DNA of 64,000 nucleotides from Pseudoduganella lutea (GTDB lineage: Bacteria; Pseudomonadota; Gammaproteobacteria; Burkholderiales; Burkholderiaceae_D). Below the pieces are notes generated by a model. The model made no database searches. It saw only the letters and a program-made list of their open reading frames with translations, and was not told the DNA's origin. The first letter of the stretch is position 1. The number at the start of each line of letters is the position of its first letter. This document shows positions 8,137-17,414 of this stretch, piece after piece. The stretch lies in NCBI RefSeq assembly GCF_004209755.1, contig NZ_CP035913.1, positions 5,518,001 through 5,582,000 of the forward strand, given 5' to 3'. Made by a program: the position numbers and the translations under genes.

Positions 8137-9026
8137 GCGCTCCTCGCCAGGTCGTCGCGCCAGGCCAGCAGCCGGATTTCCAGCCGCCGCATCAGCGTGT
8201 CGCTGGCCTTGCCCAGCAGTGCCAGCAGCAGGATGGCTGCCAGCACGATATCGGCCCGCCCCGTTTCGCGGCCATCGCTGAGCAGGTAGCCGAGCCCCTT
8301 GCTGGCGGCGATCAGCTCGGCCGCCACCATGAACATCCATGCCAGCGACAGGCCGTTGCGCAATCCCGTCAGCAGCGACGGCAGCGCGGCCGGCAGCAGC
8401 ACGCGCCACGCCAGCGCGGCGCCGCTCAGCCGGTACAGCCGGCCCACTTCGACGAGCTTGCGGTCGACACCGGCGATCCCCGAGGCGGCGCCCATGTACA
8501 CGGGGAAGAAGGCGCCGATCGCGATCAGCACCAGTTTCGGCGCTTCGTCGATGCCCAGCCACAGCAGCAGCAACGGCACCCATGCCAGCGAGGGCACGGC
8601 GCGCAGCGCCTGGAACGTGGGGTCGAGCAGCGTGGCGATCCGCGCATCGAGCCCCACGGCCGCGCCGATGACGATGCCGAGCAGCGCGCCCGCCGCGTAA
8701 CCGGCTGCCACGCGCAATGAACTGGCGAGCACGTGCCACAGCAGGTCGGTTTGCGCCAGCTGCGCCAGCGTGGCGGCGATCTCGGAAGGCGGCGGCAGCA
8801 GGTGCGCCGGTACGGTGCCGACACGCACCAGCGCCTCGACGGCCGCCAGCGCCAGCACCGGCAGCAGCAGGCCCCAGGCCGGATGAAGTCGCCTGCCACG
8901 TGACCGGCGCACCGGCGCCGGTGCCGGTGCCTCGGCGGGAGCAGGGGCCACGGTCGACGGCACGTGATCCGTGGCAGCGTGGCCGCCCACCAGCCCGATG
9001 CTCGAATGCAGCGCGGGTGGCGTCAT
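8133..9026 (-). CDS. ABC transporter permease, SsuC-like
   Basis: A 297-residue inner-membrane permease. A Pro/Ala-rich cytoplasmic N-terminus (about 45 residues, PAPAEAPAPAPVRR) precedes six predicted helices. The BPD_transp_1 coupling loop lies around residues 190-215 (EVGRLYRLSGAALAWRVLLP, with the EAA-like region). LWLGIDEAPKLVLIAIGAFFPVY is typical of SsuC/TauC. It is 2 bp downstream of the binding-protein gene and overlaps the ATPase gene by 4 bp. Confidence 0.87.
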   Translation of the reverse strand: MTPPALHSSIGLVGGHAATDHVPSTVAPAPAEAPAPAPVRRSRGRRLHPAWGLLLPVLALAAVEALVRVGTVPAHLLPPPSEIAATLAQLAQTDLLWHVLASSLRVAAGYAAGALLGIVIGAAVGLDARIATLLDPTFQALRAVPSLAWVPLLLLWLGIDEAPKLVLIAIGAFFPVYMGAASGIAGVDRKLVEVGRLYRLSGAALAWRVLLPAALPSLLTGLRNGLSLAWMFMVAAELIAASKGLGYLLSDGRETGRADIVLAAILLLALLGKASDTLMRRLEIRLLAWRDDLARSA

Positions 9027-9028
9027 GG

Positions 9029-10021
9029 TCAGGCCTTGCCGGTCAGGGCGCGGGCGAAGCGCGTGTCGACGAGATCGGCGATCGTCCTGTCCAGGTTCGT
9101 GCCCGGTTTCACCAGCGCTTCCTGCTGCAGGATCGGCGCGGCCTGGCGCAGCGCCGCCACGTGTTCTTCGCCCGGCTGCGGTTGCGAGAAATCGGTGCGC
9201 AGCTTGACCTGCAGGAGCGCCACCGGCAGCGACACTTTGGCTTCCTCGGCCAGGATGCGCGCCGCCTCCGAAGGGTTGGCGATGATCCACTTGCGGGCCC
9301 GTTCGTAGGCGGCCAGCACGCGCGTTACCTCTTCCGGGCGCTGCGCCAGGAACTCTTCGCGCACGTTCAGGAAGCCGTAGGTGTTGAATGCCACGTTGCG
9401 GTAGACGAGCCTTGCCCCGCCTTCCAGTTCGCTGGCGGCCATGTGCGGGTCCAGACCTGCCCATGCGTCGACACGGCCCTGTTCCAGCGCCGTGCGGCCA
9501 TCGGCGTGCTGCAGCGCCACGTGCTCGATGTCGCCGCGCTTCAAGCCTGCCTGCTTCAGTGAGCGCAGCAGGAACAGGTAGGGGTCCGTGCCCTTGGTGG
9601 CCGCCACCTTCTTGCCCTTCAGGTCGGCGACCGAGCGCACCGGCGAATCCTTGCGCACCACGAGCGCCGTCCATTCGGGGCGCGAGTAGATGTACGGCGT
9701 GCGGATCGGATTGCCGTTCGCCCGTGCCAGCAGCGCCGCCAGGCCAGCCGACGAGCCGATGTCGATGCTGTTGCCGTTCAGGTATTCGAGTGCGCGGTTG
9801 CTGCCGGCGGAAAGCACCCACTTGATGTCGGTGCCGGCCGGCTTGAAGGCTTCCTCCAGCCACCCGAAGCGTTTCAGCACGAGGCTCGACGGCGAGTAAT
9901 ACGCATAGTCGAGGCGCAGTTCCTTCAGCGGCGCGGCGGCGCGCACCAGCGAGGGGACGGCCAGTACCGCGGCGGCACCGGCCGCGGATTTCAACAGGGT
10001 ACGGCGTTTCATGGTTTTCAT
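9029..10021 (-). CDS. Periplasmic binding protein, SsuA-like
   Basis: A 330-residue protein with a twin-Arg-like leader (MKTMKRRTLLKSAAGAAAVL...VRAAA) and likely cleavage near residue 29. The mature part is the NMT1/SsuA-type fold: ...LEYLNGNSIDIGSSAGLAAL, VRKDSPVRSVADLKGKKVA, ATKGTDPYLFLLRSLKQAG. It delivers a small organic anion, most likely an alkanesulfonate or related sulfur source, to the permease and ATPase encoded next. It shares only family-level similarity with the second SsuA at 14420, so the two probably bind different ligands. Confidence 0.87.
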   Translation of the reverse strand: MKTMKRRTLLKSAAGAAAVLAVPSLVRAAAPLKELRLDYAYYSPSSLVLKRFGWLEEAFKPAGTDIKWVLSAGSNRALEYLNGNSIDIGSSAGLAALLARANGNPIRTPYIYSRPEWTALVVRKDSPVRSVADLKGKKVAATKGTDPYLFLLRSLKQAGLKRGDIEHVALQHADGRTALEQGRVDAWAGLDPHMAASELEGGARLVYRNVAFNTYGFLNVREEFLAQRPEEVTRVLAAYERARKWIIANPSEAARILAEEAKVSLPVALLQVKLRTDFSQPQPGEEHVAALRQAAPILQQEALVKPGTNLDRTIADLVDTRFARALTGKA

Positions 10022-10067
10022 TTCCTTCAGGTGGTTCGTCCGGTGCCCGGAATGCTTGCCTGCATGG

Positions 10068-10907
10068 TTACTTGCTTGCCTGCTGGTTCGCTTCGAGGGC
10101 CAGCTGGTAGTCGGTCTTCGCGTAGTCGGCGAAATGCTTGTTGGTCACGGCAAGGAATTCGCGCGAGCGGTAAGCGGCGGCGATGTCCCTGGCGAACTGC
10201 TTGTCCTTGTCGGCCGTCTTCACGGCCACCAGGTTCACGTAGTTCGGCGAAATCTTCTCCGTCTTCAGGGCGTCGCGCAGCTTCAGGCCGGAAGCCAGCG
10301 CGTAATTGCCGTTGACGAAGGAGTAGTCCGTGTCCTGCAGGGAACGGGGCAGTTGCGCCGCTTCGAGCGGCACGAGCTTGATCTTCTTCACGTTCTGCGC
10401 CACGTCGCGTTCGGAGGCACGCACCGGGTCCACGCCCGGACGCAGCCTGATCCAGCCCAGCTGATCGAGCAGCACGAGGGCGCGCGCCTGGTTCGTCGGG
10501 TCGTTCGGCAGCGCCACGGTGCTGCCTTCCTTCACGGCGTCCAGCGACTTGTGCTTCCTGCTGTAGATGGCGATCGGGGCGGTCGGCACCGTCACCAGCG
10601 GCACGATGGCCAGCTTCTTCTCGGCGGCGAACCTGTTCAGGTAGGTGATGTGCTGGAACACGTTGGCATCGAGCGAGCCTTCGGCCAGCGCGAAGTTCGG
10701 CTGGATGTAGTCGTTGAATTCGACGAGCTTCACCTTGTAGCCCTGGCGTTCCAGGATCGGCTTGATGCCGAGTTTCACCTGGTCGGCATACGGGCCGGCA
10801 CTGGTGCCGATCACGAGTTCCTTCGGATCCTTCGCGTAGGCCGACAGCGACGACAGCAGCAGGGCGAACAGGATGGCGCGGCGTGGCTTGAACAGCGGGT
10901 TGAACAT
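10068..10907 (-). CDS. metQ: MetQ/NlpA-family substrate-binding protein
   Basis: A 279-residue protein. The leader (RRAILFALLLSSLSAYAKD) ends in AYA-K, a signal peptidase I site. There is no lipobox cysteine, unlike classical MetQ lipoproteins. The mature protein matches the NlpA family: LVIGTSAGPYADQVKLGIKP, SLDANVFQHITYLNRF, AIYSRKHKSLDAVKEGSTVALPNDPTN. The family binds D/L-methionine; in sulfur islands such as this, relatives may take other sulfur compounds, so the symbol is by family. It forms a metN-metI-metQ operon with the upstream genes. Confidence 0.83.
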   Translation of the reverse strand: MFNPLFKPRRAILFALLLSSLSAYAKDPKELVIGTSAGPYADQVKLGIKPILERQGYKVKLVEFNDYIQPNFALAEGSLDANVFQHITYLNRFAAEKKLAIVPLVTVPTAPIAIYSRKHKSLDAVKEGSTVALPNDPTNQARALVLLDQLGWIRLRPGVDPVRASERDVAQNVKKIKLVPLEAAQLPRSLQDTDYSFVNGNYALASGLKLRDALKTEKISPNYVNLVAVKTADKDKQFARDIAAAYRSREFLAVTNKHFADYAKTDYQLALEANQQASK

Positions 10908-10915
10908 AAGACTCC

Positions 10916-11581
10916 TTAGCGTTTGTCGAGCCGGCGCGCGAGGCGGGCGCCGGCGAACTGGATCAGTTGGACGATGAACACCAGCAGCACCACAGTGGCG
11001 ATCATCATGTCGGTCTCGAAGCGGTAATAGCCGTAGCGGATGGCCAGGTCGCCGATGCCGCCACCGCCCACCACGCCCGCCACCGCCGAGTAGGACAGGA
11101 AGCTGATCGCCAGCACCGTCAGGGCCAGCACGAGGCCGGAGCGAGCTTCCACGAGCAGCACGCGCAGCACGATCTGCAGCTCGCTGGCGCCCATCGCATG
11201 CGCCGCCTCGATCACGCCGCGCGGCACGTCGCGCAGCTGCTGTTCGACGAGCCGGGCAAAATAAGGGATCGCCGCGCACGATAGCGGCACGCTGGCCGCG
11301 AGTGGTCCGATCGACGTGCCGGCGATGATGCGCGTGAGCGGGACGAGCGCCACGAGCAGGATGATGAAGGGGAACGAGCGCACGGTATTCACGAACCAGC
11401 CCAGCACGGCGGCGGCGAAGCGGTTCTGCAGCGGCTGGCCGTTCGAGACGAGGAACAGCAGCACGCCCAGCGGCCCGCCCAGCAGCACGGCGGCGGACAG
11501 GCCGATTGACAGCATCGTGAGCGTCTGCCCCAGCGCGGTCCACAACTCGGGCAGGAGGTCGAGCCAGGAAGTGTCAGGCAT
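10916..11581 (-). CDS. metI: MetI-family ABC permease
   Basis: A 221-residue permease with five to six helices, matching MetI in length (about 217). The motif FVNTVRSFPFIILLVALVPLTRII and the coupling loop EAAHAMGASELQIVLRVLL are diagnostic. It overlaps metN by 8 bp and precedes metQ by 8 bp. It carries methionine or a related sulfur compound inward across the inner membrane. Confidence 0.88.
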   Translation of the reverse strand: MPDTSWLDLLPELWTALGQTLTMLSIGLSAAVLLGGPLGVLLFLVSNGQPLQNRFAAAVLGWFVNTVRSFPFIILLVALVPLTRIIAGTSIGPLAASVPLSCAAIPYFARLVEQQLRDVPRGVIEAAHAMGASELQIVLRVLLVEARSGLVLALTVLAISFLSYSAVAGVVGGGGIGDLAIRYGYYRFETDMMIATVVLLVFIVQLIQFAGARLARRLDKR

Positions 11582-12374
11582 GCGCGCCCTCCCGGGTGGC
11601 GGTACCGAACAGCGATACCAGCTCGCGCCCCAGCGCGGTCACCGCATGCGACGTGCCGGGGCGGACCACTTCGGCCACCGCGCCATCGCCGATGACGGCA
11701 ACCCGGTGGCAGAGGGCTGCCAGCACGTCGAGCTCGTGGCTGACGATCACGATGGTGACGTTCAGCCGCGCATTCACGTCGGCCAGCGTGGCCAGGATAC
11801 TGCGGGTGGTTTCGGCATCGAGCGCCGACGTGGGTTCGTCGCACAGCAGCACGGCCGGCCCGCTGGCCAGCGCGCGGGCGATCGCCACGCGCTGGCGCTG
11901 GCCGCCGGAAAGCTGGGCGGGCCAGGCCTGTGCCTTGTCTTCCAGGTGCACCAGCGCCAGGCAGTCGGCCACGCGCCGCGCGATCTCGTCGCGCTGACGG
12001 CTCCCATGGATCTTCAGCGGAAACGCCACGTTGTCCGCCACCGTGGCGTTCTGCAGCAGGTTGAAGCCCTGGAAGATCATGCCGATGTTCTGGCGCGCGG
12101 CGCGCAGCGCGCGCTTGTCCAGGCTAGTGAGTTCCTGTCCGTCGACGGTGACGGTGCCGGTGTCCGGCCGTTCCAGCAGGTTGAACAGGCGCAGCAAGGT
12201 GGACTTGCCGGCGCCGCTGCGGCCGGCGATGCCGAAGATCTCGCCGGCGCCGATGTCGAGCGACACGTCACGCACGGCGGCGACACCGGGATCACGGCCA
12301 TTGCCGAACGATTTCGATACACCGCGCAGCCGGATCAGCGGGGCCGCCGCCGGCAGGTGGGAAAAGGCATTCAT
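11574..12374 (-). CDS. metN: MetN-family ABC ATPase
   Basis: A 266-residue ATPase with Walker A GRSGAGKSTLLR, Q-loop IGMIFQGFNLL, signature LSGGQRQR, Walker B AVLLCDEPTSALD and H-loop IVSHE. It is shorter than typical MetN (about 340) because it lacks most of the C-terminal ACT-like NIL domain that gives methionine feedback. This suggests it is not regulated by cytoplasmic methionine. ATG 12374 lies 28 bp downstream of the monooxygenase gene, so that gene heads the operon. Confidence 0.85.
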   Translation of the reverse strand: MNAFSHLPAAAPLIRLRGVSKSFGNGRDPGVAAVRDVSLDIGAGEIFGIAGRSGAGKSTLLRLFNLLERPDTGTVTVDGQELTSLDKRALRAARQNIGMIFQGFNLLQNATVADNVAFPLKIHGSRQRDEIARRVADCLALVHLEDKAQAWPAQLSGGQRQRVAIARALASGPAVLLCDEPTSALDAETTRSILATLADVNARLNVTIVIVSHELDVLAALCHRVAVIGDGAVAEVVRPGTSHAVTALGRELVSLFGTATREGAHA

Positions 12375-12402
12375 TGTTTCGTGGTCCGCTCTTTGCGCCA
12401 AC

Positions 12403-13626
12403 TCAGGAATAGGGGCTCGGTTCCGGCAGCGTGCCGGACAGCGCGTAGCGGCCCAGGTCGCGGTATTTGTAGTCGACCGGGTCGTGCAGCGTATGCACGC
12501 GCGCATTGCGCCAGTAGCGGTCGAAGCCGTAGCGGGCGGACGTGGAGCGGGCGCCGGTCAGCTCGAACAGCTGGCTGCCGATCTCGATGGCGGCGCGGTG
12601 CGCCAGCACCTTGGCTTCGGCGCCGGCAATGGCGAGTTCGCCCCGATCGCGTGCCGCGACATCGTTCCCCAACCGGTATACACGTTCCAGCTCGCGGCCC
12701 GCATGGTCGGCCAGCACCACGGCGGGACGCAGCAGCGTCCACAGTTCGCCATAGCGGTGCTGCACGAACGGGTCGTCCACGGCCCTGGCCACGCCGGAAG
12801 CAAACCAGGGCCGCGCTTCGCTGGCAGTGTAGTCGCGAGCCGCCGCGAAGGCGCCTTCGGCAATGCCCAGGTACAGGTTCGTCATGATCAGTTGCGCGAC
12901 CTGCGACCGCACGGTCGACAGCGGCGTGGCCGCCTGCCCGGGGTGTTGCAGCACCAGCCCCACGGGCAGCAGCGTGCCGTGGAACTGCACGGTGCCGCTG
13001 TCGGTCTGCTTCTGGCCGAACGCGTCCCAGTCGGCGCGCACGTCGACGCCTTCGGCGCCCGTCGGCAGCACGCCGATCAGCGTCGATTGCGTGGCTTCGT
13101 GCCAGGCCGACACCGTCAGCCAGTCGGAACCCACCGAGCCCGAAGCAAAGCTCTTCGTGCCATTCAGCAGGAAACCACCCTTGGTATCGGTGGCCGCGAG
13201 CCGCCGGTCCAGCGGGTTCAGGGCATTGCCCCAGAACAGGCCATCGTCGACGGTGGCATGCAGCAGGTGGCGCTGCTGCTGCGGCGTGCCATACAGCTCG
13301 ATGCCAGCCAGTTGCAGGTGGTGAAACGCAAACACGTGGGCCAGCGCGCTGTCGGCGCGCGCCAGGATGCGCACCGCCTGCAAGGTGGTATCCCAGCCGG
13401 CGCCCTGGCCGCCGAAGTCGGTGGGGATCGACAGCGTCAGCAGGCCGGACGCACGGATCAGCTGCCGCTCGTGGCGCGCATGGCCGCCCGCGGCATCGCG
13501 TTCGACGGCCGTCGCGGCCAGTTCGGCGGCAAGCGCGGTGGCGACCGCGAGCGGATCGGCCAGCCGGGATTCGGGCCGGGTCTCGATCGCGGCGGGTTGC
13601 CGCAGGGCGGGTTCGGGTGCGTTCAT
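12403..13626 (-). CDS. SfnB/DszC-like acyl-CoA-dehydrogenase-fold monooxygenase
   Basis: A 407-residue protein of the acyl-CoA dehydrogenase fold: IPTDFGGQGAGWDTTLQAVR, an FMN/FAD-binding middle domain (FLLNGTKSFASGSVGSDWLTVS) and a helical C-terminal domain ending HTLHDPVDYKYRDLGRYALSG. The closest recognised groups are SfnB and DszC, which use FMNH2 to oxidise sulfur compounds such as dimethyl sulfone derivatives or dibenzothiophene. The reduced flavin could come from the SsuE encoded divergently 194 bp away. It is first gene of the leftward metNIQ operon. The substrate is inferred only. Confidence 0.78.
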   Translation of the reverse strand: MNAPEPALRQPAAIETRPESRLADPLAVATALAAELAATAVERDAAGGHARHERQLIRASGLLTLSIPTDFGGQGAGWDTTLQAVRILARADSALAHVFAFHHLQLAGIELYGTPQQQRHLLHATVDDGLFWGNALNPLDRRLAATDTKGGFLLNGTKSFASGSVGSDWLTVSAWHEATQSTLIGVLPTGAEGVDVRADWDAFGQKQTDSGTVQFHGTLLPVGLVLQHPGQAATPLSTVRSQVAQLIMTNLYLGIAEGAFAAARDYTASEARPWFASGVARAVDDPFVQHRYGELWTLLRPAVVLADHAGRELERVYRLGNDVAARDRGELAIAGAEAKVLAHRAAIEIGSQLFELTGARSTSARYGFDRYWRNARVHTLHDPVDYKYRDLGRYALSGTLPEPSPYS

Positions 13627-13820
13627 GGTGGTCGGAATAATGAAGACGCGCCAGTATCGCGTCCGCGCCGAAGTGCAGTCCACGAAGAAAAGCACGCTTC
13701 CATATGCGGGAAAATCATGCTGAAAAAATCACATATCGAAGTGCGAAAGCATTCGTTCTGCGATGCGGGATGGTGCCGTAGCCTTGCAACCATTGAATTG
13801 TCATAACAAGGCGAACAGAC

Positions 13821-14423
13821 ATGAGCATCCTCCTGATTTCCGGCAGCCCGGCCGTTCCTTCCACCTCCAGCCGCCTGCTGCACCATATCGGCGACAAGCT
13901 GGCCGCCCACGGCTACCGCACCACGCGGCTCAATGTGCGCGACCTGCCGGCGCAGGCATTGCTGGCGGCGGACAACACGGACGCGGTGGTGCGCGCGGCG
14001 CTCGCCGAAGTGGCCGATGCCCATGCGGTGATCGTTGCCACGCCTGTCTACAAGGCGGCGTATTCGGGGGTGCTGAAAGCCTTCCTGGACCTGCTGCCGC
14101 AGAATGGCCTGGCCGGCAAGATCGTGCTGCCGGTCGCGACGGGCGGCAGCCAGTCGCACCTGCTGGCGCTGGACTACGCGCTGCGCCCCGTGTTGCACGC
14201 GCTGGAAGCGGACCAGGTGCTGACCAGCATCTACGCCACGTCGCAGCAGGTGCAATGGAGCGAGCACGAAGGCGTGCTGCTGGCGCCGGAGATCGCCGTG
14301 CGGGTGGCCGCCGGCGTGGCCACGCTGGACCGGGCGCTCGGATACCGCACCGCGGCCGAGGAAGCGGCGCGCGCCCCGGCACGTTCGCTGCAGGACCACC
14401 CCTACGTGTCGCAGGCCGCATGA
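13821..14423 (+). CDS. ssuE: NADPH-dependent FMN reductase SsuE
   Basis: A 200-residue flavodoxin-like protein supplying FMNH2 to SsuD. It shows the FMN-binding start ILLISGSPAVPSTSSRLL and the segment ATPVYKAAYSGVLKAFLDLLPQ, which is characteristic of SsuE/MsuE. It is first of ssuEADCB, with the next gene overlapping by 4 bp. The 194-bp divergent gap to the SfnB-like gene presumably holds CysB/SsuR-type control; no consensus site was assigned. Confidence 0.9.
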   Translation: MSILLISGSPAVPSTSSRLLHHIGDKLAAHGYRTTRLNVRDLPAQALLAADNTDAVVRAALAEVADAHAVIVATPVYKAAYSGVLKAFLDLLPQNGLAGKIVLPVATGGSQSHLLALDYALRPVLHALEADQVLTSIYATSQQVQWSEHEGVLLAPEIAVRVAAGVATLDRALGYRTAAEEAARAPARSLQDHPYVSQAA

Positions 14424-15400
14424 TGACGGCACTGCAGAAACGCACGGCCCGCCGCCGCACCCTTGGCTTGCTCGTTGCTGCGGCCTTCGCGGCCACCGCG
14501 ACCGGTTTCGCACCGCTGGCCCAGGCACAAGATAAAAAGGTGCTGCGCATCGGTTACCAGAAATACGGCACGCTCACGCTGCTGAAAGGGCGCGGCACGC
14601 TGGAAAAACGCCTGGCGCCGCAAGGCGTGACGGTGCAGTGGACGGAATTCCCTGCCGGGCCGCAACTGCTCGAGGGCCTGAACGTGGGCAGCATCGACTT
14701 CGGCACCGTGGGCGAGGCGCCGCCGATCTTCGCGCAGGCCGCGGGCGCCGCGCTGGTCTACGTGGGCAACGAGCCGCCGGCGCCGCACAGCGAGGCGATC
14801 ATCGTGCAGAAGGATTCGAAGCTGCAGAGCGTGGCCCAGCTGAAAGGCAAGCGCGTGGCGCTGAACAAGGGTTCCAACGTGCACTACCTGCTGCTGCGCG
14901 CGCTGGAAAAGGCGGGCGTGGCCTACAAGGATATCCAGCCGGTCTACCTGCCGCCGGCCGATGCGCGCGCCGCGTTCGAGCGCGGTTCGGTGGACGCGTG
15001 GGTGATCTGGGATCCGTTCTTCGCCGCGGCGCAGAAGCAGCTCGGCGCCCGCGTGCTCGTCGACGGCAAGGGCCTCGTCGCCAACCACCAGTTCTACCTG
15101 GCTTCGCGCGACTGGGCGCGCGGCAATGCGCCACTGCAGAAGGTGCTGCTGGAGGAAATCGCCAAGGTCGACGACTGGGGCCGCGACAACGCGAAAGAAG
15201 TGGCGGCGATCCTGTCCGCGCAGACCGGGCTCGATCCGGCCGTGGTCGAACTGGCGGCCTCGCGCTACAGCTATGGCGTGAAGCCCGTGTCGGACGACGT
15301 GCTGCGCGAGCAGCAGAAGATCGCCGATGCGTTTGCCGGCCTGAAGCTGATCCCGAAACCCATCGCCATCAAGGATGCCGTGCTGGCATCGGCAAAGTAA
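14420..15400 (+). CDS. ssuA: Aliphatic sulfonate-binding protein SsuA
   Basis: A 326-residue periplasmic protein. A leader with Arg-rich start ([18 protein letters not shown]...LAQAQD) is cleaved near residue 37. The mature part is classic Ssu[72 protein letters not shown]. Two in-frame ATGs (14420, 14423) both overlap the ssuE stop; 14420 gives an ATGA junction. It captures alkanesulfonates for SsuBC. Confidence 0.92.
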   Translation: MMTALQKRTARRRTLGLLVAAAFAATATGFAPLAQAQDKKVLRIGYQKYGTLTLLKGRGTLEKRLAPQGVTVQWTEFPAGPQLLEGLNVGSIDFGTVGEAPPIFAQAAGAALVYVGNEPPAPHSEAIIVQKDSKLQSVAQLKGKRVALNKGSNVHYLLLRALEKAGVAYKDIQPVYLPPADARAAFERGSVDAWVIWDPFFAAAQKQLGARVLVDGKGLVANHQFYLASRDWARGNAPLQKVLLEEIAKVDDWGRDNAKEVAAILSAQTGLDPAVVELAASRYSYGVKPVSDDVLREQQKIADAFAGLKLIPKPIAIKDAVLASAK

Positions 15401-15419
15401 CCATCTTTACGGAGTTTTC

Positions 15420-16580
15420 ATGTCGTTGAATTTGTTCTGGTTCATTCCCACCCACGGCGACAGCCGTTACCTTGGCACGTCGAAAGGCGCGCGCGCCGTC
15501 GATGCCGACTACCTCCGGCAGGTGGCCGTGGCGGCCGACACGCTGGGCTACGACGGCGTGCTCCTGCCCACCGGGCGCTCGTGCGAGGATGCCTGGGTAG
15601 TCGCATCCTCGCTCATTCACGCGACGAAGAACCTGAAGTTCCTCGTCGCCATCCGGCCCGGGCTCTCCACGCCCGGGCTGGCGGTGCGGATGGCCGCCAC
15701 GTTCGACCGGCTGTCGAACGGGCGCCTCCTGATCAACGTCGTCACCGGTGGCGACCCCACCGAACTGGCAGCCGATGGCCTGACCGCCAATCACGCCGAG
15801 CGCTATGAGATTTCGGATGAATTCATCCGCATCTGGCGCGGCGCGCTGTCGGGCGAGGGCGGCGATGCCGGCTTCGACTTCGAAGGCAAGCACCTGCAGG
15901 TGAAAGGCGCAAAAACGCTGTACCCGGCCGTGCAGAAACCCTATCCGCCGCTGTACTTCGGCGGTTCGTCGGAAGCGGCGCACGAGCTGGCGGCCGAGCA
16001 GATGGACGTGTACCTCACGTGGGGCGAGCCGCCTGCCGCGGTGGCCGAGAAGATCGCCGACATCCGCCGCCGCGCCTCCGAACATGGCCGCACGGTGAAA
16101 TTCGGCATCCGCCTGCACGTGATTGTGCGTGAAACCAATGAAGAAGCATGGCAGGCGGCCGACAAGCTGATCTCGCACCTGGACGATGACGTGATCGCCA
16201 AGGCACAGGCTTCGTTTGCCCGCATGGATTCGGAAGGCCAACGCCGCATGGCCGCGCTGCACGGCGGCCAGCGCGACAAGCTGGAAGTGTCGCCGAACCT
16301 GTGGGCCGGCGTGGGCCTGGTGCGCGGCGGGGCCGGCACGGCGCTGGTGGGCGACGCCGAAACGGTGGCCGCGCGCATCCGCGAATACCAGGACCTTGGC
16401 ATCGAGACCTTCATCTTCTCCGGCTATCCGCACCTGGAAGAGTCGTACCGCTTCGCGGAACTGGTATTCCCGCTGCTTGGCAAGGGTAAAGAGCAGGGCG
16501 AGGTGTCGATCACGGGGCCGTTCGGCGAAGTGATGGCCACCGACATTGTGCCAAATCGCGTGCCGAAGAAGGCGGCGTGA
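15420..16580 (+). CDS. ssuD: FMNH2-dependent alkanesulfonate monooxygenase SsuD
   Basis: A 386-residue luciferase-like TIM-barrel enzyme that cleaves alkanesulfonates to aldehyde plus sulfite with O2 and FMNH2 from SsuE. Diagnostic stretches are [37 protein letters not shown] and [20 protein letters not shown]. Length matches E. coli SsuD (about 381). ATG 15420 follows a GGAG site by 5 nt. It lies 19 bp after ssuA and 1 bp before ssuC. Confidence 0.95.
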   Translation: MSLNLFWFIPTHGDSRYLGTSKGARAVDADYLRQVAVAADTLGYDGVLLPTGRSCEDAWVVASSLIHATKNLKFLVAIRPGLSTPGLAVRMAATFDRLSNGRLLINVVTGGDPTELAADGLTANHAERYEISDEFIRIWRGALSGEGGDAGFDFEGKHLQVKGAKTLYPAVQKPYPPLYFGGSSEAAHELAAEQMDVYLTWGEPPAAVAEKIADIRRRASEHGRTVKFGIRLHVIVRETNEEAWQAADKLISHLDDDVIAKAQASFARMDSEGQRRMAALHGGQRDKLEVSPNLWAGVGLVRGGAGTALVGDAETVAARIREYQDLGIETFIFSGYPHLEESYRFAELVFPLLGKGKEQGEVSITGPFGEVMATDIVPNRVPKKAA

Positions 16581-16581
16581 G

Positions 16582-17388
16582 ATGAGCAGCGCCGTCATTG
16601 CCTCCGCTCCGGCACGACCCGGCGCCTGGCCGCGCGTGCAGGCGGCGCTGGCCCCGTGGCTGCTGCCGATCTTCCTGCTGCTGGCATGGGAAGTCTCGGC
16701 CCGCACCGGCTGGCTGTCGAGCCGGATCCTGCCCGAGCCGTTGGCCGTGGCCACGGCGTTCTGGACGCTGGCCGCCTCCGGCGAGCTGTGGGAGCACCTG
16801 CGCACGAGCCTGTGGCGCGCGCTGTCCGGCTTTGCCGTGGGCGCCGGCCTCGGGCTGGCCCTGGGCCTGCTGACGGGCAGCTTCCGCCGCGCCGAAACGC
16901 TGCTGGACACCACGCTGCAAATGGTGCGCAACATCCCGGCCCTGGCGCTGATCCCGCTGGTGATCCTGTGGTTCGGTATCGACGAAACGGCCAAGCTGTT
17001 CCTGCTGGCGGTGGGCGTGTTCTTCCCGGTCTACCTGAACACGTTCCACGGCATCCGCGCCACCGATGCGGGACTGATCGAGATGGCGAAGTCCTATGGC
17101 TTGAAGGGCTGGCCGCTGTACCGCGACGTGATCCTGCCGGGCGCGCTACCCTCGATCCTGGTGGGCGTGCGCTTCTCGCTGGGCCTCGTGTGGGTACTGC
17201 TGATCGTGGCGGAAACGATTTCCGCGCAGGCCGGCATCGGCTACATGACGATGAATGCCCGCGAATTCCTGCAGACGGACGTGGTACTGGTGGGGATCCT
17301 GCTGTACGCGATCCTCGGCAAGCTTGCCGACCTGGTCGCCCGCGCGCTGGAGCGCAGGCTGCTGCGCTGGAATCCGAGTTACAGCTGA
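16582..17388 (+). CDS. ssuC: Aliphatic sulfonate ABC permease SsuC
   Basis: A 268-residue permease with six helices and the SsuC motif LWFGIDETAKLFLLAVGVFF. The coupling loop DAGLIEMAKSYGLKGWPLYR contacts SsuB. ATG 16582 comes 1 bp after the ssuD stop, implying coupled translation. The protein is inner-membrane and works with SsuA and SsuB. Confidence 0.92.
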   Translation: MSSAVIASAPARPGAWPRVQAALAPWLLPIFLLLAWEVSARTGWLSSRILPEPLAVATAFWTLAASGELWEHLRTSLWRALSGFAVGAGLGLALGLLTGSFRRAETLLDTTLQMVRNIPALALIPLVILWFGIDETAKLFLLAVGVFFPVYLNTFHGIRATDAGLIEMAKSYGLKGWPLYRDVILPGALPSILVGVRFSLGLVWVLLIVAETISAQAGIGYMTMNAREFLQTDVVLVGILLYAILGKLADLVARALERRLLRWNPSYS

Positions 17389-17414
17389 ACCTTCACTGAA
17401 TTTGAAAGAACACC

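Noticed and set aside
13771..13788. Sigma-54 promoter upstream of ssuE (TGGTGCCG...TTGCA)
   Set aside because: The GG and GC elements are 12 nt apart instead of 10, so the spacing does not fit the consensus.
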